The position numbers and the translations under genes are program-made. A stretch of 64,000 bases of DNA from CAXPZW01 sp964221845 (GTDB taxonomy: Bacteria; Bacteroidota; Bacteroidia; Flavobacteriales_D; Sanyastnellaceae): NCBI GenBank assembly GCA_964221845.1, contig CAXPZW010000011.1:191650-255649 (forward strand), given 5' to 3'. Within the stretch, counting starts at the first letter, position 1. Each line of letters opens with the position of its first letter. Under the pieces are notes generated by a model, which was given only the letters and a program-made list of their open reading frames with translations, did no database searches and was not told the DNA's origin. Below are positions 1-7,508 of the stretch, one piece after another.

Positions 1-2127
1 ATCATCACCAAGGGCATCGATAGCCGCAAAGGGCTGATGTTCAAGCAAGAAGTGGGCAGCTTCGGATTTACTCGAAGCACCCTGGGCCTGACCACCGGAC
101 GTCTCGAAAACGGCTGGGGCTTCACCGCCGCCGGCTCCTTCAAGTTGGGTGACGGCTGGGTGGACCAAAACTTCACCGAAGGGTACTTCTATTACGGCAA
201 AGTGGAGAAGGAACTCGGCAGCCATATCCTGAGCTTTTCGGCCTTTGGGGCACCGCAACGCCACGGCCAGCGTAGCTTCAAGAACCGCGCTAGCGTCTTC
301 AGCCGCGAATACGCCCAAGAGATTGGATACGCCAACGAAGACCTCGACGCCTTCCCCGAATACGGGCTCACCTACAACGAGTTCTGGGGCGAGTACCAAG
401 AGCGCTTTTACTACAGCGAAGACGGCCAAGTCGCGGGCTTCATCCCCGGGGAAACCTTACAGCTCAACACCCGCCAGAACTTCTACCACAAGCCGCAGTT
501 CACCCTCAAGGACTTCTGGCGCGTGAACGACCAACTGTACATCTCCAACATCGCGTACGTGAGCATCGGACGCGGTGGGGGTACCCAGCTGGATTCGCAG
601 TCGGCCACGGGTTCTCCCTTGGAAGACGGCACGGTCAACCTGCAACGCGTGTGGGACAGCAACCGCTTGTTTGAGTTTGGCCCCGGCGGGTTGAACTTGG
701 ATGCGGACGGCGAATACAAAGCCTCCAACTTCTTGGTGGCCTCCATGAACAACCACCAGTGGTTTGGTTACTTGGGTACGGCTACCTACAAGCACAACGA
801 CAACTGGACCTACAGCACAGGCATCGATGCCCGCCGCTACACCGGAGAGCATTTCCGCCGCATCGAAAACTTGATGGGTGCCGACTACTTCATCGACGTG
901 GAAGGCGACCAAAACCGCTCCACCACCGACAAGCTGCGCGAAGGCGACAAAATCCTCTACTACGACGAGGGTCACGTGGCGTGGTTTGGATCCTTTGCCC
1001 AAGCCGAGTTCAAAAACGAACTCTGGAGTGCGTTTGTGAACGTATCCGGAGCACTCAGCCGCTACAAAGGCGTGGACTACTTCCGCAAAAAAGTGATCGA
1101 CATCGACGGCGAAACTTACGAGATCGGCTACTTGGATGAAATCGAGGTGGGTGGCCAAACCTACGACCGCAACTCAGCGGGCCTGCAGACCTACGAAACC
1201 GACTGGGTCAACCTCACCGGTTTCACTGTTAAGGGGGGTGCCAACTACAACCTCAATGAGTGGATGAACACCTTCGTGAACCTGGGCTGGCTCAACCGCG
1301 CGCCCCGTTTCAACTCGGTGATCACCACCCAAAATAACATCTCCGACGACTACGCCAACGAGTTGGTGCGGGCCGTCGAGTACGGACTCAGCTTTGCCAA
1401 CGACCGCATCGCGTCCAACCTCAACGCCTACTATACCAACTGGAAAAACCGCCCGGTAAACCGCTTTGTGCCCATCACCACCATCGGCCCCGGTGACGTG
1501 GAGAATGCCGGCGTGTTCGTGACCGATATGGACGCCCTGCACATGGGTGTGGAGCTGGACTTTGCCTACGAAATCCACCCCGACTGGACCTTGGAAGGCG
1601 TGGTGTCTGTGGGCGATTGGACCTGGCAAAGCGAGGAGTCTGAACCGCTGATCGACAACGACAGCGGCCAAGAGCTCATCAACCCCGATACCGGCGAGAA
1701 CTACATCGTGTCCTTTGACCCACGAGGGGTGCATGTGGGCGATGCGGCCCAAACCCAATTGGGTGGCAGCCTGCGTTACACCCCCACCAAGCAGTCGTAC
1801 ATCAAGGCGCGCTACACCTACTTTGACCGCAACTGGTCGGACTTCAACCCCGAATCTTCGGTGGGTGACAATGCCGGCCGCGATCCTTGGCGCATCCCTG
1901 CCTACGGCATCTTGGATGTGCACGCTGGGTACACCTTCAAGTTTGAGGGCTTCCGCCTGCAAGCACGCGCCAGCATGTTCAATGCATTGGACGCCGTGTT
2001 TGTGAGCGACGCCCAAAACAACGACACCTTCTTGCCCGACCCGCGCACCGACTGGGACGCGGCCTCGGCAAGCGTGTTCTTTGGCGCACCCCGCCGCTTC
2101 AATTTTTCATTGACTCTGAACCTCTAG
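1..2127 (+). CDS. TonB-dependent outer-membrane receptor, 3' part (truncated by window start)
   Basis: The reading frame is open from base 1, so the N-terminal plug and any signal peptide lie outside the window. About 708 residues are visible, rich in alternating aromatic and polar stretches, with a repeated pattern of Tyr/Trp/Asn-rich strands and acidic loops typical of a 22-strand TonB-dependent receptor barrel. The last residues (NFSLTLNL) fit a terminal beta-strand used for outer-membrane insertion. Such receptors import large substrates with energy from TonB-ExbBD. The substrate cannot be told from this part. The stop codon lies one base before the start codon of the secreted HKD protein, so the two are probably cotranscribed and may act on the same nutrient; that link is inference. 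Confidence 0.85.
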   Translation: MITKGIDSRKGLMFKQEVGSFGFTRSTLGLTTGRLENGWGFTAAGSFKLGDGWVDQNFTEGYFYYGKVEKELGSHILSFSAFGAPQRHGQRSFKNRASVFSREYAQEIGYANEDLDAFPEYGLTYNEFWGEYQERFYYSEDGQVAGFIPGETLQLNTRQNFYHKPQFTLKDFWRVNDQLYISNIAYVSIGRGGGTQLDSQSATGSPLEDGTVNLQRVWDSNRLFEFGPGGLNLDADGEYKASNFLVASMNNHQWFGYLGTATYKHNDNWTYSTGIDARRYTGEHFRRIENLMGADYFIDVEGDQNRSTTDKLREGDKILYYDEGHVAWFGSFAQAEFKNELWSAFVNVSGALSRYKGVDYFRKKVIDIDGETYEIGYLDEIEVGGQTYDRNSAGLQTYETDWVNLTGFTVKGGANYNLNEWMNTFVNLGWLNRAPRFNSVITTQNNISDDYANELVRAVEYGLSFANDRIASNLNAYYTNWKNRPVNRFVPITTIGPGDVENAGVFVTDMDALHMGVELDFAYEIHPDWTLEGVVSVGDWTWQSEESEPLIDNDSGQELINPDTGENYIVSFDPRGVHVGDAAQTQLGGSLRYTPTKQSYIKARYTYFDRNWSDFNPESSVGDNAGRDPWRIPAYGILDVHAGYTFKFEGFRLQARASMFNALDAVFVSDAQNNDTFLPDPRTDWDAASASVFFGAPRRFNFSLTLNL

Positions 2128-2128
2128 A

Positions 2129-4309
2129 ATGCTTGTCATGCGCAAACTGCTGACCCTCGCGGCCTTGGCCGCAACCTTAGGCACCGCTGCCCAAACCGAC
2201 ATCCTCGATGCCCGCACCAACTACAGCATTGGTGATGTGGTCACTGTAACCGGCGTCATCACCTCAGGTGAGAGCTTCGGCTCGGTGCGTTACCTCCAAG
2301 ACGAAACCGCGGGCATCGCCCTGTACCCGGGCACTACTTGGGACGGCGTTACCCCCGAACCCGGTGACGAGGTCACCATCACCGGTGAAATCACCGAGTT
2401 CAACGGACTGCTCGAAATCGGCCCGAACATTTCCTCAACCGTGGTCAACTCCAGCGGCAACATGCTGCCCGAGCACCAACTGATTACCCCTGGAGCCATG
2501 AATGAGTCCTTGGAATCTGAGCGTGCAGTTATAGAAGGCTGCACGTTTGACGCTGCGGGCAACGAGTTCTCAGGCAACACTTCGTACACCTTCTCCAACG
2601 GCACCGAAACCGGCGAGATCTATGTGCGCAGCGGCAATTTCTTGGTCGGCGAAACGATTCCTTTTGGCGCCCAGGACCTGTTTGGCATCGTGTCGCAGTT
2701 CTCCTTCACCGGGGACGACGGATACCAATTGCTCATCGAGGACCTCTCGGGTATCGTGTCGGCCTCGCCCATCAACATCATCACCCCCATTGGCCAAGAC
2801 ATGGTGACCACTTCGAGCTTTGAGCTCACCTGGAGCACCGATGTGGACGGCGATTCGTTTGTGGAGTACGGCACCAGCCCCGACGCACTCGACGACGAGC
2901 TTTACAGCGGCGACCTCACCACCGACCACAGCCTCTCGCTCGAAGGACTGGATCCGGCCACCGTGTACTACGCCCGCGTAACTTCAACCAACGTGGACGG
3001 CAGCGCCCAATCGAACGTGATTCCATTCATCACCCGCTCCAACTCATCGGGTGAGATCATCGCGTACTTCACCGGTCCTGTCGAGACTTCAGTGGCCACC
3101 ATCCAAGAGGCCGTCTCCGTCGGTGCGGACATGAACGACACCATTGCGGCCTACATCACTCGTGCCACCGAGACCTTGGACATTGCGGTCTACAACATCA
3201 ACGACCAAACCATCGTCAACGCCATCAACCAGGCGCACGACAACGGAGTGGCCATTCGCTACTTGGCCCACGGCCCCAACCTCAACTCGGGCATGGAGCA
3301 GTTCAACGACGACATCGAAACCTTCGAACGTCCGGACGATACCGGCTCTGGCATGCACAACAAATTTGTGGTGATCGACCGCGAGCTGGCGGACAAGGCT
3401 TTTGTCCTGACCGGTTCAACCAACTTCACCACCGGTTCTTTCACCGAGGACCTCAACAACCTGATCATCTTCCAAGAGCAGTCCATGGCACGTGGATTCA
3501 CCCTGGAGTTTGAAGAGATGTGGGGCACTTCTGAACTGGCGGCCGACGCCGCCAACGCCAAATTCGGCGACGCCAAGTCGTTCAACACCCCGGTGCAGTA
3601 CTTCAGCGGCGACGCACCTGTGGAGGTCTACTTCTCGCCCACCGACAACACCACCTTTGCCATTGAGCAGGCCATCCTGTCCACCGACGACGAGGCCAAC
3701 TTTGCCACACTCGCCTTCACCCGCGACGACCTGCGCGACGCGATGATTGCCGTGCAAGAAGACTTCTTCACCTTCGCCCGCGGGGTCATTGAGCAAACCG
3801 GCGGTACCGGCGCCGAATACGACAACTTGGTGGCAGCCGGCGTGGATGTGTTGGATCACTTGACCATCTCTGGACAAATGCACCACAAATACGCCATCAT
3901 CGATGCCGGAGACGCTTCGGCCGACCCATTGGTGTTGACCGGCTCGCACAACTGGTCCAATTCAGCCGAGAACATCAACGACGAGAACACCGTGGTGGTG
4001 CATGACGCCAACATTGCCAACCAGTACTTCCAGGAATTCACCGCTATCGTGGATGCCGGCGACTTTGTGTTTGAGCAGAGTGCTCCTGCGTTGGAGGTGT
4101 ACCCCAACCCGACCAGCGACGTGCTGCGCATCAACGGCGTAGAAGGCAGTGCCACCGTACAAGTGGTAGATGCTGCAGGCCGCGTAGTAGTAGAAACCGT
4201 TTGGAATGCTGGGCAAGAGGTAGACGTGCGTCTGCTGCCCCAAGGCGCCTACACCTTCACCCTCCAGCAGGCGGGGCAAGTGTGGTCAGCGGCCTTCATC
4301 AAGCGCTAA
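2129..4309 (+). CDS. Secreted phospholipase D/nuclease-superfamily protein with OB-fold, Fn3-like domain and T9SS sorting domain
   Basis: A signal peptide (MRKLLTLAALAATLGTAAQ from the second Met, base 2138) is followed by an OB-fold-like module at about residues 22-115 (QDETAGIALY, GDEVTITGEI), of the kind found at the front of extracellular nucleases. A fibronectin-III-like module follows at about 218-305. Two HKD motifs come next: H410-x-K412-x4-D417 (HNKFVVID) and H585-x-K587-x4-D592 (HHKYAIID), each followed by a GS-x-N motif (TGSTNF, TGSHNW). These are the paired half-sites of the phospholipase D/Nuc superfamily. From about residue 656 the sequence (LEVYPNPTSDV) is a type A T9SS C-terminal domain, so the protein should be exported through T9SS and attached to or released from the cell surface. 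Whether it cuts nucleic acid or phospholipid is not decided; the OB-fold favours nucleic acid. Either 2129 or 2138 could be the start. Confidence 0.85.
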   Translation: MLVMRKLLTLAALAATLGTAAQTDILDARTNYSIGDVVTVTGVITSGESFGSVRYLQDETAGIALYPGTTWDGVTPEPGDEVTITGEITEFNGLLEIGPNISSTVVNSSGNMLPEHQLITPGAMNESLESERAVIEGCTFDAAGNEFSGNTSYTFSNGTETGEIYVRSGNFLVGETIPFGAQDLFGIVSQFSFTGDDGYQLLIEDLSGIVSASPINIITPIGQDMVTTSSFELTWSTDVDGDSFVEYGTSPDALDDELYSGDLTTDHSLSLEGLDPATVYYARVTSTNVDGSAQSNVIPFITRSNSSGEIIAYFTGPVETSVATIQEAVSVGADMNDTIAAYITRATETLDIAVYNINDQTIVNAINQAHDNGVAIRYLAHGPNLNSGMEQFNDDIETFERPDDTGSGMHNKFVVIDRELADKAFVLTGSTNFTTGSFTEDLNNLIIFQEQSMARGFTLEFEEMWGTSELAADAANAKFGDAKSFNTPVQYFSGDAPVEVYFSPTDNTTFAIEQAILSTDDEANFATLAFTRDDLRDAMIAVQEDFFTFARGVIEQTGGTGAEYDNLVAAGVDVLDHLTISGQMHHKYAIIDAGDASADPLVLTGSHNWSNSAENINDENTVVVHDANIANQYFQEFTAIVDAGDFVFEQSAPALEVYPNPTSDVLRINGVEGSATVQVVDAAGRVVVETVWNAGQEVDVRLLPQGAYTFTLQQAGQVWSAAFIKR

Positions 4310-4311
4310 CA

Positions 4312-4492
4312 TCAGTTTGAAGCCAGCACGGTGAACTCCGTGCGGCGATTCTCTTCGTGGACCCGGTCTGGGCAGCTGGTGCCGTTTTGACATCCGTTGC
4401 GCAGCCGGGTCTCGCCGTATCCGCGCCGTTGCTAGCGCGTACAGTGAATACCGCGCGCAATCAGGCAATCTGCCGCAGCGCGTGTTCTGACA
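4312..4492 (-). pseudogene. Remnant of an OmpA-family C-terminal domain
   Basis: Read on the minus strand directly after the gldH stop, about 58 codons resemble the end of an OmpA peptidoglycan-binding domain. The pieces are LIARGIHCTR, then an in-frame TAG, then RRGYGETRLRNGCQNGTSC and HEENRRTEFTVL, ending at TGA (4312-4314). The intact OmpA protein at 54889-57162 has the same series (RLTARGYGE, MNRCADGVAC, NRRVEF). The TAG sits where family members have Leu after Arg, so a single TTG-to-TAG change would explain it. The upstream part of the domain is missing because the gldH gene abuts. This fits a gene eroded by deletion and a nonsense mutation. It converges on the HKD gene with only two bases between stops. 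Confidence 0.75.
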
Positions 4493-4969
4493 CTATTCCA
4501 CCGGCACCAAGCGGAAGCCCACGTCGTAAATGCCCGCGAGCTTATCGGTGCGCATGGCCTGTTGGATGGAGATTGAGTAGTCCCCCGCGAGCGGGAAGGC
4601 CTTTTTGCTCTTGGCACCCCAGCGAATGCGGTTATAATAGCGGCTTCCGGTGCCCGAACCGTACCAGCGTCCCTGCGGATCAGCCAGCATGCATTCTACC
4701 GTGTCCAACGAGTGCTTGCCGTTGGGGAATTCCAGGTCCACAAACAGGAAGATGTTGCTGAAGGGGTATTCCTCTCCGTTGCGCAGGGTGATGTAGAAAT
4801 CGTACAAGCGCACCGTGTCTTGGGTGTCAAAATCAAACGTCACCGGTTCGCCGGAGGCCCAGTAGCCGCTGGGGATCTCGGTGGTGCCGTCAAACACCGC
4901 GTCGTCCGAGCAGCTCCAGAGCAGGCTGCAGCCCAGCAATGCGCCGAGGCACCACACCAACCGACTCAT
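4493..4969 (-). CDS. gldH: Gliding motility lipoprotein GldH
   Basis: The product has 158 residues. It opens with a lipoprotein signal peptide (MSRLVWCLGALLGCSLLWSC), with the lipobox Cys at residue 20, so it should be anchored to a membrane facing the periplasm. The body contains the sequence pattern seen in GldH: a beta-rich domain with FYITLRN near the middle, PFSNIFLFVDLEFP, and a DPQGRWYGSGTG motif. GldH is one of the lipoproteins required for gliding motility and T9SS function in Flavobacterium. The start codon overlaps the ricT stop (ATGA), so translation is probably coupled. The ricT-gldH neighbourhood is one I know from Flavobacteria and supports the call. Confidence 0.87.
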   Translation of the reverse strand: MSRLVWCLGALLGCSLLWSCSDDAVFDGTTEIPSGYWASGEPVTFDFDTQDTVRLYDFYITLRNGEEYPFSNIFLFVDLEFPNGKHSLDTVECMLADPQGRWYGSGTGSRYYNRIRWGAKSKKAFPLAGDYSISIQQAMRTDKLAGIYDVGFRLVPVE

Positions 4970-6306
4970 GATTTGGCTTCGGGTTTGGAGCCGCCACCGC
5001 CGCTGCTGTTGCCGCCTTTGCCACGCCCACGTCCACGTCCGCGGTTGCCGCCGGAATTGCCTTCGCCCTTGGGCGTGTTGCCGCCGGATTTACGCTGGCC
5101 GCCGCCTTTGTTTTGGCCGCCCTTGTTTTGGGTGCCTTTGGCGCCGCCGCCTCCGCTGTTTCCGCTGCCGCCTCGGCGCGATTTGCCTCCGCTGCGTCCA
5201 CGACGTCGGCTCGGCTTTTTCTTGTCAAAACGGGTGAGGTCGTCTTGGCCCACTACGTTGGCGTAATCGGGCTCTTCCACCACCAGCAAGTGCGCGTCTT
5301 GGAAATCTTCCAGGGCGTCAGGCACTTCGCCGTTTTTGTTCATCTCCAGGATTTCCTTCACGCGTTCCACGTCCAACGGCACGGGCGAACCCCCGATTTG
5401 GTCGGCGTAGATGAAGTACATCACACGTTTGAAAATGTCGGTCTTGAAGTGGAAGGCGCGGCCTTTGCCGGTCTTGAGTTTGGTGTTGGGTGAAGGGAAT
5501 TCTTTGATGCCTTCCAAGTATTGGTCCAGCTCATAGTTGAGGCAGCACTTGAGCTTGCCGCATTGCCCGGCCAGTTTGGTGGGGTTGAGTGCCAGTTGCT
5601 GGTAACGCGCCGCAGAGGTGGACACCGAACGGAAGTCGGTCAACCACGTGCTGCAACACAGCTCGCGCCCGCACGACCCAATGCCGCCCAAACGGCCCGC
5701 CTCTTGGCGCATCCCGATTTGACGCATCTCGATGCGCACCTTGAAGGCGTCGGCGAGTTTGCGGATGAGTTCGCGGAAGTCCACACGCCCTTCGGCGGTG
5801 TAATAGAAGGTGGCCTTGGCGTTGTCGCCTTGGTATTCGACGTCGGAGATTTTCATCTCCAAGCCCAAATCACGTGCAAGCACACGTGCTTGGAGCATGG
5901 TGTCTGCTTCGGACTGACGCGCGGTTTGCCAGCGTTCGATGTCTTCTTCGGTGGCTTTGCGCTTGATCTTTTTGATCTCGTGGTTGTCCTTGACGTTTCG
6001 GCGTTGTAACTGGATGCGTACGAGTTCTCCGGTGAGGGAAACCACGCCCACATCTGTTCCCGGATCGGCGTTTACACAGACCACATCGCCCACTTGGAGT
6101 TCCAATTCGGGGGAGGTGCGGTAAAATCCTTTGCGACTATTCTTGAAGCGAACTTCAATGACGTCGAATGGCTTTTGGCCCAGGGGCAATTCCATGCCGG
6201 CCAGCCAATCGAATACTTCCAGTTTGTTACAGCCGCTTACGCCACAATTGCCGTTGTTTTTACAACCGGCAGGAGTGCCTCCTGAGGCACAGTTGCTACA
6301 TCCCAT
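4966..6306 (-). CDS. ricT: PSP1-domain protein RicT (YaaT-like) with Cys-rich N-terminus and RG/G-rich tail
   Basis: The 446-residue product carries the PSP1 signature: CGRELCC followed by a GQCGKLKCCLNYE motif in the middle. In Bacillus the RicA-RicF-RicT complex binds iron-sulfur clusters and helps RNase Y process mRNA; in Bacteroidota the protein sits next to gldH and its role is less clear. The N-terminus adds five cysteines in the first 26 residues (C3, C6, C15, C21, C26), a possible metal site. From about residue 360 the chain becomes a low-complexity tail of Arg, Gly, Lys, Ser and Asn (RRRGRSGGKSRRGG, GNRGRGRGRGKGG), resembling RNA-binding RGG tails. The gene overlaps gldH by four bases and has a TACATTTG box 24 bases upstream of the start. 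Confidence 0.85.
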   Translation of the reverse strand: MGCSNCASGGTPAGCKNNGNCGVSGCNKLEVFDWLAGMELPLGQKPFDVIEVRFKNSRKGFYRTSPELELQVGDVVCVNADPGTDVGVVSLTGELVRIQLQRRNVKDNHEIKKIKRKATEEDIERWQTARQSEADTMLQARVLARDLGLEMKISDVEYQGDNAKATFYYTAEGRVDFRELIRKLADAFKVRIEMRQIGMRQEAGRLGGIGSCGRELCCSTWLTDFRSVSTSAARYQQLALNPTKLAGQCGKLKCCLNYELDQYLEGIKEFPSPNTKLKTGKGRAFHFKTDIFKRVMYFIYADQIGGSPVPLDVERVKEILEMNKNGEVPDALEDFQDAHLLVVEEPDYANVVGQDDLTRFDKKKPSRRRGRSGGKSRRGGSGNSGGGGAKGTQNKGGQNKGGGQRKSGGNTPKGEGNSGGNRGRGRGRGKGGNSSGGGGSKPEAKS

Positions 6307-6329
6307 GGTTGGCTGTTGAGGGGTTCTTA

Positions 6330-6337
6330 CAAATGTA
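6330..6337 (-). promoter_or_regulatory. Bacteroidota -7 box upstream of ricT-gldH
   Basis: On the minus strand this reads TACATTTG, a full match to TAnnTTTG. It lies 23 bases before the ricT start. No clear TTG was found at the -33 position, so the assignment rests on the -7 box and its placement. Confidence 0.5.
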
Positions 6338-6359
6338 ACAAACGCACCCCCGGCTCGGA

Positions 6360-7484
6360 TTATGCGTGCAGCAACTTGTTCACTTGGAGTGACAAATCAA
6401 GCAAGGTCAACTTGGCGTAGGTGTTGCGGCCCACATCGTAGTGCGCACGTTCAATCTGCTCGGTGAGCTCGATGACGTTTTTGTCGTTAATGAAGGGAGC
6501 AAAACGCTGCGCAAAGGCGCGTTCAGCGCGGGTGAAGCGCGAGAGTTGGTCGCCGGCGTAATTCATCACAATGCACTGGCGGACCATATGCAGGGCGTAT
6601 TCCAGAAATTCCTTGATGGTTTCGCGGCCGTCGCTGTGCAGGGCGTCCGAGAAGGTGACCAGCTGGGCCACGTCCAATTGGTAGCATTTGCGCATCCAAT
6701 CCATGAAACGCTCGCTCATGGGGTTTTCGCTGGAGAGCTTGGCCAGGGTGTAGGCCTTGAAGTAGTTCCCGTCCGAAACGTTGGCAATCTCTTCGGCCAT
6801 TTCTGGTTTGGCTACACCCAAGTGGGTGATCACCGCGCTGGCCATGGCCTCGTCGCTCAGGGCGGGCACTTTGGTCATTTGGGTGCGCGACAGGATGGTG
6901 GAAATGACCTGTTCGGGTTGGTGCGAGACGAGCAAAAAGAGGCTGTTGGGAGGCGGCTCCTCGATGGTCTTGAGCAGCTTGTTGGCGCACGCAATGTTCA
7001 TCAGTTCAGGCATCCAGAGGATCAAAAACTTGAACCCACCCTCATAGCTGGTCAGCGAAAACTTGTGGACGATTTTCTCGGCCTCTGCCACTCCGATGGT
7101 CAGCTGCTTGTTTTCGGAGTTGAGCTGCTGTTGCCAATGTCCAAAATCGAAGTAGCCAAACTCGGTGACCATTCTGCGCCACTCTTCAAGGTAGTCCTCG
7201 CTGGTGGCGGTTTTGTTGTTCTTGCGCGAGAGGTGGGGGAAGGAAAAATGCAAGTCCGGGTGCTGCAGCGAGTTGAACTTCTTGCACGTGGGGCACATGC
7301 CGCAGCTGTCAGTGTCGGTGCGGTTGGGGCACGACAGGTAGCGTGCAAATGCCAAGGCCAACCCGAAGTTTCCGCTGCCGTGTGGCCCGTGGAAGAGCTG
7401 TGCATGGCTGATGCGGTTTTCCTGGGCGCTTTGGATCAAACGCGCTTTGATGTTGTCGTGGCCTATGACGTCGCGAAACAGCAT
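6360..7484 (-). CDS. holB: DNA polymerase III subunit delta' (clamp loader)
   Basis: The 374-residue protein begins MLFRDVIGHDNIKARL, typical of clamp-loader AAA+ subunits. It has a four-Cys zinc module (C52, C61, C64, C67). Its P-loop is degenerate: GPHGSGNF at 33-40 has Asn where ATPases have Lys. That is usual for delta', which does not hydrolyse ATP. The phrase LWMPELMNIACANKLLKTIEEPP fits the Walker B/sensor region, and LSRTQ replaces the SRC motif. The subunit helps load the sliding clamp on DNA during replication. The gene lies 53 bases upstream of ricT, in the same direction, with the ricT -7 box between them. Confidence 0.88.
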   Translation of the reverse strand: MLFRDVIGHDNIKARLIQSAQENRISHAQLFHGPHGSGNFGLALAFARYLSCPNRTDTDSCGMCPTCKKFNSLQHPDLHFSFPHLSRKNNKTATSEDYLEEWRRMVTEFGYFDFGHWQQQLNSENKQLTIGVAEAEKIVHKFSLTSYEGGFKFLILWMPELMNIACANKLLKTIEEPPPNSLFLLVSHQPEQVISTILSRTQMTKVPALSDEAMASAVITHLGVAKPEMAEEIANVSDGNYFKAYTLAKLSSENPMSERFMDWMRKCYQLDVAQLVTFSDALHSDGRETIKEFLEYALHMVRQCIVMNYAGDQLSRFTRAERAFAQRFAPFINDKNVIELTEQIERAHYDVGRNTYAKLTLLDLSLQVNKLLHA

Positions 7485-7508
7485 GCTGCGAAAGTAGGCA
7501 AAGGCCGG

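Noticed and set aside
6393..7484. HolB with a broken P-loop as a decayed gene
   Set aside because: Loss of the P-loop Lys is normal for delta' subunits; the rest is intact.
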